A DNA stretch of 64,000 nt, taken from Deltaproteobacteria bacterium. GTDB taxonomy: Bacteria; Desulfobacterota; GWC2-55-46. Where the stretch lies: NCBI GenBank assembly GCA_016219015.1, contig JACRCL010000026.1:21318-85317 (forward strand), written 5' to 3'. Below the pieces are notes generated by a model. That model worked only from the letters and a program-made list of their open reading frames with translations, was not told where the DNA came from and searched no databases. Shown one piece after another: positions 61,909 through 64,000 of the stretch (positions within the stretch are counted from its first letter, which is position 1; each line of letters opens with the position of its first letter). The translations under genes and the position numbers were made by a program.

Positions 61909-62802
61909 TTACCATTTCCACCAATGTGGATGCCCCCATCGTTTCCCATGGTGAGCAGGATCTATCCTGAATCCCCTCCGCAGTTTTTTACTTATTATTT
62001 TGAGAACATTTCCTTTTGACAAAACATTGACCTCAATTTGCAGCGCTTGTTCAGATAGTCCAGCCCCAAGCGCTGCTTCCAGCGCGTATCCTGACCACTT
62101 GCCTGCCGTATAAAAATCTGAGCACTGGTTCGCAGCATCTTCGCCCCACCCGTAAGCTTCATTCCACTGCTCACGAATTAACTTCGTTCCGCCAAAAGTA
62201 AGTGTATCGCCCATTCCAGCGGAGAAATCAGCAAGGTCATCAATCCAATCGAGGCCAAGGGGATCTATACGATTGACGGGGTTATTCCCGGTGTAAAGGT
62301 ACAGGTTCACCCCTCCCGCAAAGCCTATCGGGTCCTTCGTGATGAACCTCCCCGTACCGGGATCATAGTACCTTGCCCTGTAATAGTAAATCCCTATCTC
62401 AGGGTCGAACTCACGGCCCGTGAAGCGGAAGTTGTTGTTGACGATGTCCCCGGTCTTGGTCGTAAGTCCGTAGGCCGTATACCTGTAGGACTCTACCACA
62501 TTTTGCTGGAAGTCAGTGAGGGCGGCTATCGAGCCCAGGCCGTCGGCGTGGTAGTAGTATGGTATTCCATTTTTTTGGATCAGTAAAGGCTCGTCCACAC
62601 CGGGGCCGTGGACGTAGCGGATCGTCTCGGTCGTCGGCGCGCCGTTGTTTACGGTCGTTTCCACTATTTCAAGGATTATGTCCTCGTTGTCGTAAACATA
62701 GCTAAATACCTTCGTCACAGGCAGGCCGTTTACCGTCGTATCAAACCTCTTCTCGATCCTCCTGCCGAACGGGTCGTACTTGAAGGCCCGAAATAAAAAG
62801 GT
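61909..62802 (-). CDS. Orphan RHS tip with C-terminal toxin candidate (module 2)
   Basis: Open from the TGA in the palindrome; first usable start is GTG 62718 (269 residues). The RHS core includes YVHGPGVDEPLLIQKNGIPYYYHADGLGS, FRFTGREFDPEIGIYYYRARYYDPGTGRFITKDPIGFAGGVNLYLYTGNNPVNRIDPLGL, the standard end of the encapsulating shell. The variable tip (about 110 residues) ends ISKKLRRGFRIDPAHHGKRWGHPHWWKW, with four His close together, possibly a metal or nuclease site. No shell N-terminus, so it is a displaced tip module. Confidence 0.82.
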   Translation of the reverse strand, partial: TFLFRAFKYDPFGRRIEKRFDTTVNGLPVTKVFSYVYDNEDIILEIVETTVNNGAPTTETIRYVHGPGVDEPLLIQKNGIPYYYHADGLGSIAALTDFQQNVVESYRYTAYGLTTKTGDIVNNNFRFTGREFDPEIGIYYYRARYYDPGTGRFITKDPIGFAGGVNLYLYTGNNPVNRIDPLGLDWIDDLADFSAGMGDTLTFGGTKLIREQWNEAYGWGEDAANQCSDFYTAGKWSGYALEAALGAGLSEQALQIEVNVLSKGNVLKIISKKLRRGFRIDPAHHGKRWGHPHWWKW

Positions 62803-62822
62803 TCAGGTTGCAAACCTGAACC
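62800..62822. repeat. RHS junction palindrome (joint of modules 1 and 2)
   Basis: GGTTCAGGTT-gca-AACCTGAACC between the periplasmic immunity gene of module 1 and the RHS fragment of module 2. Immediately after it, on the minus strand, come TTTTTATTTCGGGCCTTCAAGTACGACCC, almost the same as at module 3. Confidence 0.88.
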
Positions 62823-62852
62823 TGCGAAGGATGCACCATCCCATCATTTTCC

Positions 62853-63371
62853 CTATCTTTTCAAGAAATAGATATCAGAAATTTCTCTGTATTTTTTATT
62901 TGTTTTTGCCTCGCGAAAAACCCGATCAATCTTGGAACCGTCCTCGAAGAGCGGATTTCGCAGCATGTCGAGGAGTAAGACTCTTGTAGGCTTATCAAAC
63001 CTGAGTAATCCGTCCAAAAAGCACTTTGATTTTTGTATGCATAACTGCTCGACAGTCTGGCTGAAATATTCCTCAAACTCAGCATTGCCAGTTGCATGTG
63101 ATCCTCTTATAAGTTTAACCAATCTCAAAAAGGCGGCAGTATCTTTCACTGAATCGCACTTCTGCGCCTTAGACGCCGCATTATGCAATATCTCCCAAAA
63201 GAGCGGGTAGTTCTCCTGGTACAGCTTATCGAAATTGTCTTGAAGGCACACAAGGTTAGCTTCTCCAAGACATGGATTCTTAGAATAATTTTCAGCAGCA
63301 TTACCAAATGAATATGTGAGACATACCATCACGAAACTCAAAAAAAGCAAAATGAGCCGAAAAGCCATCAT
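62853..63371 (-). CDS. Exported putative immunity protein of RHS module 1
   Basis: 172 residues. Signal peptide MMAFRLILLFLSFVMVCLTYSFGNAA then ENYSKN, so periplasmic. The mature part is helical with four or more Cys (NPCLGEANLVCLQ, AQKCDSV, EQLCIQKSKCF). Its start overlaps the toxin stop (CGATGATGG) and AAGGA lies seven bases before it. GC is lower than the neighbours. I do not recognise the family; location and export fit immunity against a periplasmic toxin. Confidence 0.75.
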   Translation of the reverse strand: MMAFRLILLFLSFVMVCLTYSFGNAAENYSKNPCLGEANLVCLQDNFDKLYQENYPLFWEILHNAASKAQKCDSVKDTAAFLRLVKLIRGSHATGNAEFEEYFSQTVEQLCIQKSKCFLDGLLRFDKPTRVLLLDMLRNPLFEDGSKIDRVFREAKTNKKYREISDIYFLKR

Positions 63372-64000
63372 CGCGTAATCCTTACTGTACCCGTTTCATT
63401 AGGCTGCAGGACATTCCAAACATCCTGACACTGGCTCGGCTCAATGGTGACACAACCAGCTGAGCCGCGATTTGTTTGACTATAGCCACAGTGGATATTA
63501 ATACCGTTGGCATTGCTTTGGCCTCCTTGTGCAGGATTAGGGCCATTAGTTGGAACGTTGCCGCCGTTATTAACCCTGACTCCTGGCTGAGTCCCTTGGT
63601 GACCAATCGGGCTGTACGTCCCAGGATATGTCCCCGGTGCAACGCCTGGACTTGGATTTGTTGGATTAGGCCAGCTACTGCCTGGAACCGTAATCGTTTG
63701 CCCATTATTTCCAGTTACGGTAATAGTACCGCCATAAGTAGATCCGTTTCGCCCTCCAGTATCATTAACGGTAATTTTAAATAATCCCCACGGATCAATC
63801 CAGTTCACCGGGTTCCCCTCCACATACCCATACAGGTTCACCCCTCCCTCAAACCCCACCGGGTCCTTTGTGATGAACCTCCCCGTACCGGGGTCGTAAT
63901 ACCTTGCCCTGTAGTAGTAAATCCCTATCTCCGGGTCGTACTCCCGGCCCGCGAAGCGGTAAGGGTTGTTGACGATATCCCCTGTCTTGGTCGTAAGTCC
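63368..64000 (-). CDS. RHS protein C-terminus with L,D-transpeptidase-like tip (module 1, N-terminus beyond window)
   Basis: The frame is open to the right edge: GLTTKTGDIVNNPYRFAGREYDPEIGIYYYRARYYDPGTGRFITKDPVGFEGGVNLYGYVEGNPVNWIDPWGL is the RHS shell end. The tip has a Gly/Pro/Asn-rich linker and then GINIHCGYSQTNRGSAGCVTIEPSQCQDVW. The H-x12-C pattern with SxGC resembles L,D-transpeptidase folds, including Tlde1/DUF2778-type effectors and DUF5675 proteins. It would act on peptidoglycan in the periplasm. Whether a complete RHS gene lies upstream cannot be seen. Confidence 0.8.
   Translation of the reverse strand, partial: GLTTKTGDIVNNPYRFAGREYDPEIGIYYYRARYYDPGTGRFITKDPVGFEGGVNLYGYVEGNPVNWIDPWGLFKITVNDTGGRNGSTYGGTITVTGNNGQTITVPGSSWPNPTNPSPGVAPGTYPGTYSPIGHQGTQPGVRVNNGGNVPTNGPNPAQGGQSNANGINIHCGYSQTNRGSAGCVTIEPSQCQDVWNVLQPNETGTVRITR

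Noticed and set aside
61211-64000. CRISPR-like array from the repeated palindromes
   Set aside because: Only two spaced copies here with genes between them; no short regular spacing and no cas genes.

Overview
The window reads as a piece of a GC-rich (roughly 60% by eye) Gram-negative chromosome. An outer membrane is implied by a LapB-type LPS assembly protein, a GT9 heptosyltransferase-like enzyme, a Wza-type export lipoprotein and a lipoprotein secretin. The nadD-rsfS-rlmH-gpmI neighbourhood, the PilMNO/secretin hybrid machine, a sigma-54 promoter and AlkP-superfamily genes in an exopolysaccharide locus suggest the Desulfobacterota ('Deltaproteobacteria') or a neighbouring phylum. This placement is an inference from gene content, not a phylogeny. 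No rRNA, CRISPR array, replication origin or integrase was seen.

Layout. (1) 1-4306, minus strand: nadD, rsfS, rlmH, a LapA-LapB fusion and gpmI (cut by the left edge), with REP-like repeats between genes. (2) 4449-7988, plus strand: rarA, two GcvR-like double-ACT proteins and peptide deformylase. (3) 8018-13991, plus strand: a complete biotin operon bioB-F-H-C-A-D behind a BirA-type operator. (4) 14190-16713, minus strand: aconitase with a strong terminator, then tRNA-Phe. (5) 16835-26786: a hybrid type II secretion / type IV pilus-like machine. One minus-strand operon runs GspF-GspE-PilM-PilN-PilO-PilP and a second runs secretin plus three pseudopilins, with a PilZ protein and a LuxR regulator between them. 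(6) 26980-32584, minus strand: molybdopterin oxidoreductase, AlkP-type phosphodiesterase, CysD, CysN. (7) 32622-35585: a small EF-hand protein behind a sigma-54 promoter, a secreted PpiC-type isomerase, and a secreted trypsin-like protease enclosed by inverted repeats. (8) 35650-60862, minus strand: a 25-kb exopolysaccharide / cell-surface glycan locus. It holds an initiating glycosyltransferase fused to a nucleotidyltransferase, Wza, Wzc, Wzx and Wzy, glycosyltransferases, acyltransferases, radical SAM enzymes, sulfatase-like enzymes and a glycoside hydrolase. (9) 61211-64000, minus strand: an array of broken RHS C-terminal tips with toxin and immunity genes, separated by an identical palindrome.

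How the parts fit. The secretion machine could export proteins such as the signal-peptide-bearing protease. The GspE N-terminal domain and the PilZ gene suggest cyclic-di-GMP input. The glycan locus contains the main parts of a Wzx/Wzy pathway: initiation, flipping, polymerisation, co-polymerase and export. The RHS array looks like a reservoir of contact-dependent toxin tips.

The strongest candidates for new biology are: the RHS tip array with palindromic joints; a ~140-bp imperfect palindrome sitting directly 5' of two unrelated genes in the same gene-relative orientation; the Mo-enzyme/CysDN/phosphodiesterase operon; and the sigma-54-controlled EF-hand gene.
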